64,000 nucleotides of DNA, taken from positions 16,531,116-16,595,115 of the forward strand of contig JBBMNZ010000021.1 of assembly GCA_037954325.1 (NCBI GenBank), read 5' to 3'. Of the stretch, positions 55,776-64,000 are shown one piece after another. Numbering within the stretch: the stretch's first letter is position 1; the number at the start of each line of letters is the position of its first letter. A program made the translations under genes and the position numbers. This stretch comes from Fistularia commersonii. Its lineage: Eukaryota > Chordata > Actinopteri > Syngnathiformes > Fistulariidae. Below the pieces are notes generated by a model. That model was not told the origin of the DNA. It saw only the letters and a list, made by a program, of their open reading frames with translations, and made no database searches.

Positions 55776-55790
55776 GTCCTATATAGGATT
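55776..55790 (-). promoter_or_regulatory. il10: TATA box of il10 copy 1
   Basis: CCTATATAGG lies about 90 bp upstream of the start codon on the minus strand, implying a leader of about 60 nt. The third copy keeps it (about 62467-62476). The inverted copy has CATATAGG (near 60933). Confidence 0.7.
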
Positions 55791-55960
55791 TGGAGGTTCT
55801 GAGGGAGGAGTCTGAGAGTCTTGGCTTACCTCATGGAGGCCACCGCTGCCACACCGTCATCCCCTCATGGAAACATGAGTCACCGCTGATCTGCACCTCG
55901 GGTCCTTCTGGTCCTCGGGGCTTCCGGGGGATCCCGTTCTGGATCTGGAAATAAAGGTCC

Positions 55961-56000
55961 GGCGGTCCCAGGCGGTCCCAGGCGGTCCCAGGCGGTCCCA
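55961..56000. repeat. 10-bp VNTR upstream of il10 (4 units)
   Basis: Four exact GGCGGTCCCA units lie about 200 bp upstream of the il10 TATA box. The inverted copy has six (60697-60756) and the third copy one (about 62650-62659). Confidence 0.95.
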
Positions 56001-57303
56001 GGCGGGCCTTCGGCGGAGACGAGCCTCGTCCTCGCCTCCAGTTTCGCCGAGGCCCGGTCCAGCGCTCCTCGCCGGAGGAACCCCGGGGCCCGCGAGGCGT
56101 CGTCCTCCGGCCGTCCTCTCTGTGTTCTATGTGTTCTGGAAAGCCCGAGTTTCTCGTTCTCCGTGTCCGAGCTGTCGGTGGCAACGCTCCGTTGGGCAAC
56201 AGCGGTGTTTTCGAAGCTGTGATGATGACATCGCATTTATTCCCATCTTTGGGGTTATTGATCGGAGAACGTGCCGAGGAGGAGCTTCTCCCGGGTCACG
56301 GCCACGAACGAGGCGGAGACGGAGATGGAGGGGGAAGTGGAAGTGCGGGTGGAGGTGGAGGTGAAGAGCTGATTCCGGCTCATTTGTATTTCATTTCTTG
56401 GTTCCTTGACAACAGCAAAGGAACGACAGGCTTGGAGAACAGAAGGGCCGCCGGGCGCAGACGACCTTCATCCATCAGATGAAGACGCCGTGCAGAAGGC
56501 GCAGCGTCAGCAAGTAGATTCGAGGAAGGGATGCGGCGTGGGCGCACGGCGTTCAGCGCGGTCTGCCGCGGGTTTGAGGGCGGCCCGTTCCCGTGCGTGT
56601 GACAGAGATCTGGAGTGCGTGCTCATCATCTGCTCACAAACTAAGTCATGTTGGAGCTGAAATGACGTCGTGGAAACTGTCGCTGGTCTCGGCCGCAAAG
56701 CGTCACACCGGCATGACACACGTCTAATATTACTAATGTGAAATGAGGAAAAATGCTTCCATTTAGCTCCATCACCATCATCCTCATGTTTCAACACTAG
56801 TTTCTCTACGTGACGCCCCGTGAGTCTGTGTCAAAGGTTCCCCCCCCCCGGTCTGGCTCAGCGCAGAATCACGCGGAGGCTGCGTCCGGTGCCGGCGAAG
56901 AGGTGGACGTCAGGACGTCGTACCCGGATCATCTCAGCCATACAGCGTTCCTCTGACCGTACGTCTCTCCTCGAGGACGCCGTGGACAGAGAGCTCAGAG
57001 GAAACCACGGCTCCTCAGAATGACTTCAGCCACACTTGCACTTTGGCCGCCCGGCGAGGGTCTGAACGTATCACTCCTCTCAGCTGATTCTGTTGTTCAC
57101 ATCCAGTGACTTTCTGAACCTGGAGGCTGAAGAGGAAACTGTCACATGGATCACTGAATGAAGAGTCTCCCACACACACACACACACACACAAACACCAG
57201 AGCGGTGTTTTTGTTGTGGGTCTTAGTCAAACCTTGGCCCTTGTTCAGGACTGTTCTCGGCCGATCGACCCCCCAGGCCGCCTCGGGGTCTCTGCACCCA
57301 TGG

Positions 57304-57426
57304 GGTTCAGATAACGGACCGTAAACTGGAGGCTTGGGGGGGGCGGTCACTTCTTCTGTGACCTCGCCGGCGCTCTTTGATCCGGACCATTCCGACTGCA
57401 CGGCTGCACTCTGGGGCTCTTCACTG

Positions 57427-57469
<43 letters not shown>

Positions 57470-58960
57470 CGTGTGTGTGTGTGTGCGCTTGCGCGTCTGC
57501 GTGGGTGTCTGGGATTAGCATGTGCGTAAGCATACATGCGTGTGTGTCCATCCTGATATGCAGCGCCGCTGGTGTGAAGAAGGTGTTAACCACAGCCGTG
57601 TGAACGCCGCCTCCCACGTTCGCTCATACTTTTTCCTGCAGCTCCAAAAGACAGATCGCCCGAGTTCGAGGAATTTGAAAACACCGCAGCTTCGGGGCCT
57701 CTCTGCACCCGACACCGAATCCATCGATCATCACCTGCCGGCGCCGGATGGCCTGGAACGTGTCGGCCCGTGACAGGTGATAAAGGTCGAGTGAACGTTC
57801 TGTTCGTTTGCTCCAGTTAGTAAAATCACAGGCGCGCCGTCTCTCTGACCTCCTGCTGCTTTTAAGGGAAGTGACCGTTTCCTCGTGATCACAGTGAGTT
57901 TTTGAAAGCACCGTTGACCTCTTGGTCTCTCGGGGCATCTGTCAGCTGAGGTGAACCGACGGAACCGTGATGGGTTGGAAGCGATGGAAGCGGATCAGCA
58001 GTTGCCGTTGACCTTGTGTGAGTTCACGCGTCAAAACAAAACTGAAAGGTATCTGTGATTCCCTCCCATGGGCCGCGGGTCAGAGGAGGTGTGATTTAAG
58101 CACGCGTTCGCCGGATGAAACCGTCCCGGGCCGATGATCCGACCCGGGAAGGGCGGTGCGCCGCCAGAACGTAGACCGGGCCCGCAGGCCTCGTCAGGTC
58201 CAGCACGGACGGAGAAGCTGCTCCTGAAAAAGACTTCCGAGGGAAGCGGCCGACCTGGTTTCTTTGTGTTTTTCCGCCTCGGGCGATTCCTTTCGGCCAG
58301 ACTCGTCGGGCCGCGCGACACCACAAAGATGAGGCGGAGCGGGAGGAGCCCGAGCGGGAGGAGCCCGAGCAGGCTCCGCCGTCCGGTTCCCCTCCAGCCT
58401 CACCCGTCTTGTGGACCAGCAGCTGACCGCTTCGGCCTTGTCGCCCGAACATCTCACTGATGAAGACCATGGAGAGGATCACCCTCAGCCATCTCTGTCC
58501 TTGGTTGGCAGGCTGTTGGTACGGGTGTTGAAGACTCCATCGTCTACCCAACTCACAGGTCGACCCCCACCCGGAGAGCCGTCGTAGCACTGTGAGAGTC
58601 ACGTTCCTTGGCTGGCTTCTCCAGCGCTTTCACCTGGTGCGCCGGTGCGAAGCACAGCAGCCACAGGGCATGCGGCGCTTCGGTCCTCGTCAAAGTCAAC
58701 TCTGTTGCCGATTCTGTTATACCTTCACATATATGGAGAATTGAGAATTGAGAGAATTGAGAATTGCACTCTGAGACCCACAGTGCAAAAATAAAGAAAT
58801 AATAAATAATTTGTCACAGAGAACAACAACAAGTTGTGCTAAGGTGCAGTTGCGAAGAAAAAACAAGTGATAGAAGTGATAGGAAGTGCTGTTGCGTCAA
58901 CAATTTTACCACTGCGTTTCCATGTAATCGAATGAGTGAGTGAATCGATGAAGGAGTTCT
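57304..58960. other. Intergenic stretch right of il10 copy 1
   Basis: It contains (GT)n at 57428-57464 and two perfect CGGGAGGAGCCCGAG-type units near 58336-58370. No exon was recognised. Exons of a second IL-10-family gene were looked for and not found here. Confidence 0.5.
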
Positions 58961-59530
58961 TATGGCTTCTACACATCTGAGTAGAGATCCGACACGGACA
59001 GCTGCCACCTCTGGAAATTCTCCGACGACGTCCAACGACGTATCTCGGTGGAACGATCAGAAGAACAGGGACGTCGTCCCCTTCTTTGTTGCCCGGACCA
59101 CCCGCTGATCGACGGCGGCGAGACGAAGATGGCGATCGACCGGTGAACATCCGACGTCTGGACACGGAGACGGGGAAGGAGTTCAGATACCCAGGCGTTC
59201 ACCTCGACAACCAACCGGACCGGCCCGGCACATCTCCAACACAAGTGTCCCGGATGAGAAGGGCCAAGGTCGTCTCCGCCTCCTGAGGAGACTGAGGTCC
59301 TTTGGTGTGTGTGGGATTCTGTTATGGACTTTTAATGATACCGTCGTGGTCCCTGCAGCGGTCTGCTGGGGCCGGCTCAGTCCCGGACCACCTTCCTGAC
59401 CACCCTCTGGGCTCCGTCGAGGTGCTGGGTGAGAGGAAGACGCTGGCCAGGCTGGCATCCGTCATGGACAATCCCTCCTCCCCTCTGCTGGAAGAGTCAA
59501 GGTGCAGAGCGTTTGTTGTCACGTGTAGAG
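58960..59530 (+). mobile_element. LINE ORF2 remnant, C-terminal part
   Basis: Plus-strand translations give G-K-E-F-R-Y-P-G-V-H-L-D-N-Q, then (after a frameshift) R-L-R-L-L-R-R-L-R-S-F-G-V-C, then V-V-V-P-A-A-V-C-W-G, and then E-R-K-T-L-A-R-L-A-S-V-M-D-N-P-S-S-P-L. These are consecutive blocks after the reverse-transcriptase core of Rex-type fish LINEs. The copy is frameshifted and dead. Confidence 0.75.
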
Positions 59531-60016
59531 TCTGGAAACAGGTTTCTCAGCACAGTTGCAAACAGTCAAAGTTGAAGTTGCATACAGTTTGAATGGACAG
59601 TTAAGTGATGCGAACGGCCGAGTGCCGGACGGAGGGCAGAGCCGTCCGGAGGTCGACTTGCTCATCGACTCCTGCCAGTTGTTCAGGACAGAACAGGTAG
59701 AACGGGCTCTTTCGTGGCGTCGTCCAAGGTTTCACGCTCCCGTACCTTCGGCGGAGGGTCGGTTCGGCGGAGGGTTGGCCGGCGTCCTCAGTTGAAGGTC
59801 CCTCCAGGGGCGTCCTGGAGGCGTCGCCTGTGTCCGTGCAGAGGACGGTGAGGCGGCCGAGGGACGGGGTGTTTGGCCTCAGCCGTGACCGAACCGCGGA
59901 CGGGACCTCACCCAGAGCTGAGCCGGGTTCACACAGTGAGGGCCCCGTAACACACACACACACTCACACACACACACACAAGTAAGAGACCGTCCACATT
60001 TCTATTAAAGAGCCGC

Positions 60017-60250
60017 TTTATTACGGGATTCCATAAAGACACAGAAAATATATTACTGTAAAATCTTACATTTAAATCAGCGAGTTCCAAAGTACCGTGT
60101 AGGGTGCTGGTTATATTCCCGGGGTCAGTGCAAACACAGCCTCTCTCCTTTCAACATAAATATCTGGTTTTAAATAATGGAATAATGGACATTCAAGTAC
60201 ACGTGGAGGAAGGGGTCCGTTAACCTCCCGCCGTCCTCGGAGACGCCCGC
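60017..60250 (-). other. 3' UTR and poly(A) signal of the IL-20-like gene
   Basis: On the minus strand AATAAA (plus strand TTTATT, 60017-60022) lies about 230 nt after the TGA at 60251-60253. The stretch between is AT-rich with ATTTA-like motifs, as expected of a cytokine mRNA tail. This supports a genuine terminal exon. Confidence 0.5.
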
Positions 60251-60331
60251 TCACTCCATCTCCTGCAGCCAGTCCAGCAGGACGTCCAGCTCGGGCACGG
60301 CCTTCCGGGCCGCCAGCTCCGCGTCCAGCTG
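60251..60331 (-). CDS. Terminal exon of an IL-19/20/24-like cytokine gene
   Basis: The minus strand encodes Q-L-D-A-E-L-A-A-R-K-A-V-P-E-L-D-V-L-L-D-W-L-Q-E-M-E and a TGA. This is the last helix of the IL-20 subfamily, where human IL-20 ends with G-E-L-D-I-L-L-Q-W-M-E-like residues; the K-A-x-x-E-L-D core is the IL-10-family signature. A pyrimidine-rich stretch precedes an AG, so a splice acceptor fits at about 60329-60332. IL-20-like genes lie next to il10 in vertebrates, which supports the call. No upstream exon was found: the sequence to the right is AT-rich and then becomes the inverted il10 copy. Either the other exons lie past the window or the gene was broken. Which subfamily member it is cannot be decided. 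Confidence 0.55.
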   Translation of the reverse strand, partial: QLDAELAARKAVPELDVLLDWLQEME

Positions 60332-61027
60332 CTCGTGGAAGGGAAGCGGAGAGAGAAGAGCCTTGGTTCATTCACAGATCTGAGCAGGAGCTTCATCCTG
60401 GTCCGTGCACAGCTCTAACACACCCTCTGGCTGTGTGCGGAGGTGCTACACATCTTCTGAGCGCGGCATTTACAGTGTATAAACACAGCCGTTTCAGTAT
60501 CTAAAAGCAGTATATGGTATATAATGTCAATATATTTTGTACATCCAAGCCGTATTTGTAGCGTATAAAAGCAGCACTTTCCGTTTATAAAAGCAATGTT
60601 TTTCAGGATTCTGAAAGCAGTATTTTCTGCAGCGCTGGACCGGGCCTCGGCGAAACTGGAGGCGAGGACGAGGCTCGTCTCCGCCGAAGGCCCGCCTGGG
60701 ACCGCCTGGGACCGCCTGGGACCGCCTGGGACCGCCTGGGACCGCCTGGGACCGCCGGACCTTTATTTCCAGATCCAGAACGGGATCCCCCGGAAGCCCC
60801 GAGGACCAGAAGGACCCGAGGTGCAGATCAGCGGTGACTCATGTTTCCATGAGGGGATGACGGTGTGGCAGCGGTGGCCTCCATGAGGTAAGCCAAGACT
60901 CTCAGACTCCTCCCTCAGAACCTCCAAATCCCATATAGGACAGCCTCGGGCCAGAGGAACACCAACTTTGGCAGGAAGCCCGCGCTGCGCAGAGCCCACG
61001 ACACCCAGCCCCTCCGCCCGCGGCACA

Positions 61028-61365
61028 ATGACCCACCGAGCCCCGCTGCCCCCGCGGCCCCTAATGCCCCTGATGCCCCTGCTGCCCCTGCTGCCCCTGC
61101 TGCTGGGCGCCCTGCTGCCCCCGCCCGGGGCGCTCAGCGCCACCGTTTGCACCAGCGACTGCTGCAAGTTCGTGGAGAGTTTCCCCGCCCGGCTGCGCAG
61201 ACTCAGGGAGGATTACTCCCGGATCCGGGATTACTACCTGAGTATCGCTGCCCCCCCCCCCCCCCCCCCGCCGCCCCCCTCACTGGTTCATCTCCTTGTT
61301 TCCAGGAAGAAAACGACGACCTGAACACAGCTCTGCTGGACCGGACCGTCCGGAACTCGTTCAAG
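61028..61365 (+). pseudogene. il10: il10 copy 2: exons 1 and 2 only, splice donor lost
   Basis: Exon 1 (61028-61237) is open, from the start Met through the signal peptide to the R-I-R-D-Y-Y end, and exon 2 (61306-61365) is open too. The first intron donor reads CT-GAGT instead of GT-GAGT (G to C at 61238), so normal splicing should fail. Read through, the intron translates as a Pro-rich run. After exon 2 comes an (AC)n tract and then sequence of the opposite strand, so exons 3-5 are absent. The upstream TATA box is altered (CATATAGG). One coding change is Asp to Asn in exon 2. This copy cannot make IL-10 as assembled. Confidence 0.88.
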
Positions 61366-61372
61366 GTGTTGT

Positions 61373-61383
<11 letters not shown>

Positions 61384-61463
<80 letters not shown>
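61384..61463. repeat. (AC)n tract at the inverted-repeat junction
   Basis: Uninterrupted AC run of about 80 bp. On its left is il10 exon 2 in plus orientation; on its right is il10 exon 4 in minus orientation. Confidence 0.97.
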
Positions 61464-61465
<2 letters not shown>

Positions 61466-61490
61466 GCTGCTGGCAGGAGAAGTACTGCCT

Positions 61491-61672
61491 CTGCGTGGAG
61501 GAGAGGAGAGGAGAGGAGGAGAAGAGAAGAAGAGGAGAAGAAGAGAAGAAGAGGAGAAGAAGAGAAGAAGAGGAGGAGAAGAGAAGAAGAAGAGGAGGAG
61601 GAGAGGAGAAGAGGAGGAGAGGAGGAGAGGAGGAGAAGAGGAGAAGAGAAGAAGAGGAGAAGAGGAGAGGAG
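61491..61672. repeat. Polypurine tract in il10 copy 3 intron 3
   Basis: About 180 bp of GAGGAG/GAAGAG units, roughly 45 bp longer than the tract in copy 1. Confidence 0.95.
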
Positions 61673-61955
61673 CGGACGTTACCTCCGGGACCGCCAGACG
61701 CGCGGCGACTCCCCGCAGTAACCCCGCTCCCCGGCGCGCATGCGCGGCGGACACTCACGCATCTGTGCACGTCGAGTTTGAGCCGGTCGAAGATGCCCTG
61801 GATGGACTCCATGTGCGGACGCAGCGCCGCGGCGTCCTCCGGAAGCCCGGAGAGCGCGGCCGGAAGCACCGTCCGCAGGTAGAAGCCCAGCACGCTGTCC
61901 ACCGTCTGGCAGGCGAACTGGGTCTGGGGTGGGGGGGCAGGGGGGTTACGGGGAC

Positions 61956-61960
<5 letters not shown>

Positions 61961-62020
<60 letters not shown>
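61961..62020. repeat. (GT)n microsatellite in il10 copy 3 intron 2
   Basis: About 60 bp GT run, complementary to the (AC)n tract at 61384-61463. The inverted repeat arms therefore extend through both tracts. Confidence 0.97.
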
Positions 62021-62026
<6 letters not shown>

Positions 62027-62378
62027 CACAACACCTTGAACGAGTCCCGGACGGTCCGGTCCAGCAGAGCTGTGTTCAGGTCGTCGTTTTCTTCCTGGAA
62101 ACAAGGAGATGAACCAGTGAGGGGGGCGGCGGGGGGGGGGGGGGAGGAAGGGGGGCAGCGATACTCACGTAGTAATCCCGGATCCGGGAGTAATCCTCCC
62201 TGAGTCTGCGCAGCCGGGCGGGGAAACTCTCCACGAACTTGCAGCAGTCGCTGGTGCAAACGGTGGCGCTGAGCGCCCCGGGCGGGGGCAGCGGGGCGCC
62301 CAGCAGCAGGGGCAGCAGGGGCATCAGGGCCATCAGGGGCATTAGGGGCCGCGGGGGCAGCGGGGCTCGGTGGGTCAT

Positions 62379-63833
62379 TGTGCCGCGGGCGGAGGGGCTG
62401 GGTGTCGTGGGCTCTGCGCAGCGCGGGCTTCCTGCCAAAGTTGGTGTTCCTCTGGCCCGAGGCCGTCCTATATAGGATTTGGAAGTTCTGAGGGAGGAGT
62501 CTGAGAATCTTGGCTTACCTCATGGAGGCCACCGCTGCCACACCGTCATCCCCTCATGGAAACATGAGTCACCGCTGATCTGCACCTCGGGTCCTTCTGG
62601 TCCTCGGGGCTTCCGGGGAATCCCGTTCTGGATCTGGAAATAAAGGTCCGGCGGTCCCAGGCGGGCCTTCGGCGGAGACGAGCCTCGTCCTCGCCTCCAG
62701 TTTCGCCGAGGCCCGGTCCAGCGCTCCTCGCCGGAGGAACCCCGGGGCCCGCGAGGCGTCGTCCTCCGGCCGTCCTCTCTGTGTTCTATGTGTTCTGGAA
62801 AGCCCGAGTTTCTCGTTCTCCGTGTCCGAGCTGTCGGTGGCAACGCTCCGTTGGGCAACAGCGGTGTTTTCGAAGCTGTGATGATGACATCGCATTTATT
62901 CCCATCTTTGGGGTTATTGATCGGAGAACGTGCCGAGGAGGAGCTTCTCCCGGGTCACGGCCACGAACGAGGCGGAGACGGAGATGGAGATGGAGGGGGA
63001 AGTGGAAGTGCGGGTGGAGGTGGAGGTGAAGAGCTGATTCCGGCTCATTTGTATTTCATTTCTTGGTTCCTTGACAACAGCAAAGGAACGACAGGCTTGG
63101 AGAACAGAAGGGCCGCCGGGTGCAGACGACCTTCATCCATCAGATGAAGACGCCGTGCAGAAGGCGCAGCGTCAGCAAGTAGATTCGAGGAAGGGATGCG
63201 GCGTGGGCGCACGGCGTTCAGCGCGGTCTGCCAGGGGTTTGAGGGCGGCCCGTTCCCGTGCGTGTGACAGAGATCTGGAGTGCGTGCTCATCATCTGCTC
63301 ACAAACTAAGTCATGTTGGAGCTGAAATGACGTCGTGGAAACTGTCGCTGGTCTCGGCCGCAAAGCGTCACACCGGCATGACACACGTCTAATATTACTA
63401 ATGTGAAATGAGGAAAAATGCTTCCATTTAGCTCCATCACCATCATCCTCATGTTTCAACACTAGTTTCTCTACGTGACGCCCCGTGAGTCTGTGTCAAA
63501 GGTTCCCCCCCCCCGGTCTGGCTCAGCGCAGAATCACGCGGAGGCTGCGTCCGGTGCCGGCGAAGAGGTGGACGTCAGGACGTCGTACCCGGATCATCTC
63601 AGCCATACAGCGTTCCTCTGACCGTACGTCTCTCCTCGAGGACGCCGTGGACAGAGAGCTCAGAGGAAACCACGGCTCCTCAGAATGACTTCAGCCACAC
63701 TTGCACTTTGGCCGCCCGGCGAGGGTCTGAACGTATCACTCCTCTCAGCTGATTCTGTTGTTCACATCCAGTGACTTTCTGAACCTGGAGGCTGAAGAGG
63801 AAACTGTCACATGGATCACTGAATGAAGTGTCT

Positions 63834-63876
<43 letters not shown>

Positions 63877-64000
63877 ACACACACACACAAACACCAGAGC
63901 GGTGTTTTTGTTGTGGGTCTTAGTCAAATCTTGGCCCTTGTTCAGGACTGTTCTCGGCCGATCGACCCCCCAGGCCGCCTCGGGGTCTCTGCACCCATGG
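62379..64000. other. Upstream flank of il10 copy 3, to the window edge
   Basis: It repeats 55690-57303 nearly exactly, including the TATA box, one VNTR unit and an (AC)n tract at about 63836-63889 that is longer than its partner near 57174-57192. No separate gene is seen in either copy. Confidence 0.7.

Larger units (their letters stand above)
54797..57303. repeat. Segmental duplication unit A (il10 exon 4 to upstream flank)
   Basis: This segment matches 61464-64000 in the same orientation, base for base over long stretches, with a few substitutions and small tract-length changes. It starts inside il10 exon 4 and passes through exons 3-1, the promoter and about 1.5 kb of upstream flank. The partner reaches the window edge, so the right border is unknown. 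Confidence 0.95.
60631..61463 (+). repeat. Inverted copy of the il10 promoter/exon 1/exon 2 (left arm)
   Basis: It is the reverse complement of copy 1 from upstream of the promoter (about 56067) to the intron 2 microsatellite. It also pairs with 61961-62725, giving an inverted repeat with arms of about 0.75-0.83 kb around a 0.5-kb centre. At diagnostic sites it mostly agrees with copy 1 rather than copy 3. Confidence 0.93.
61464..62378 (-). pseudogene. il10: il10 copy 3: exons 1-3 intact, exon 4 truncated, exon 5 missing
   Basis: Minus-strand exons are 62169-62378, 62035-62094, 61759-61923 and a 27-nt start of exon 4 (61464-61490, R-Q-Y-F-S-C-Q-Q-H). Splice sites of exons 1-3 are intact and the frame is open. 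After the ninth codon of exon 4 the sequence passes directly into the (AC)n/(GT)n tract, so translation would run into Cys-Val repeats. The helix carrying the IL-10 signature (exon 5) is missing, as is its poly(A) signal. The TATA box is kept, so transcription is conceivable. The signal peptide differs from copy 1 by Leu to Pro. A functional cytokine is not expected as assembled. Confidence 0.88.
61464..64000. repeat. Segmental duplication unit B (direct copy of 54797-57303)
   Basis: Same orientation as unit A, offset about 6.67-6.70 kb. Visible differences include a 6-bp GGAGAT insertion near 62985, VNTR length, poly(G), GT and polypurine lengths, and scattered substitutions. It runs to the last base of the window. 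Confidence 0.95.

Noticed and set aside
61147..62259. Open frames of about 320 codons on both strands
   Set aside because: They are translated microsatellite and polypurine tracts joined to il10 exons in wrong frames or opposite orientation.

Overview
The window is vertebrate nuclear DNA, almost certainly from a ray-finned (teleost) fish. Genes are split by GT-AG introns. Four gene calls fall in the order RASSF5 - DYRK3 - MAPKAPK2 - IL10 - IL20-like, which matches the human 1q32 block RASSF5 - EIF2D - DYRK3 - MAPKAPK2 - IL10 - IL19/20/24. The repeats are typical of fish: (AC)n/(GT)n tracts everywhere, decayed non-LTR retrotransposon (Rex/L2-type) pieces, and short elements with tails ending in AATAAAG plus TTCTT-type repeats. 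No EIF2D exon was recognised between rassf5 and dyrk3.

Layout. 1-430 holds a LINE remnant on the minus strand. 1269-3810 (+) holds the last four coding exons of rassf5 (Ras-association and SARAH domains), with a 3' UTR to about 5.5 kb. 7.25-8.37 kb is a CpG-rich promoter region with three perfect CRE palindromes. 8374-15889 (+) is complete dyrk3, six coding exons and 604 aa, with a 3' UTR to about 17.49 kb. 17.5-28.3 kb is gene-poor and full of microsatellites and minisatellites. 28.3-29.5 kb is a decayed LINE reverse-transcriptase copy. 30.3-30.76 kb is a TG-rich tract next to the mapkapk2 CpG promoter. 31329-50637 (+) is complete mapkapk2, ten coding exons and 389 aa, with a 13.3-kb first intron full of repeats. 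54580-55689 (-) is complete il10, five exons and 200 aa, convergent with mapkapk2.

The right end is the unusual part. An il10 segment (54797-57303) is repeated almost exactly at 61464-64000, running off the window edge. An inverted copy of the il10 promoter, exon 1 and exon 2 lies at 60631-61463. The inverted copy has lost its first splice donor (GT to CT). The second direct copy is cut inside exon 4 at an (AC)n tract, so neither extra copy can make IL-10 as assembled. Between original and extra copies sits a lone terminal exon of an IL-20-like cytokine gene with its own poly(A) signal.

Functionally the block joins a Ras/Hippo adaptor (rassf5), a dual-specificity kinase (dyrk3), the p38-activated kinase MK2 (mapkapk2) and the anti-inflammatory cytokine il10. 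In mammals MK2 stabilises cytokine mRNAs carrying AU-rich elements, and the il10 3' UTR here has such AU-rich sequence. All gene calls come from reading translations, splice sites and motifs by eye; no database search was run.
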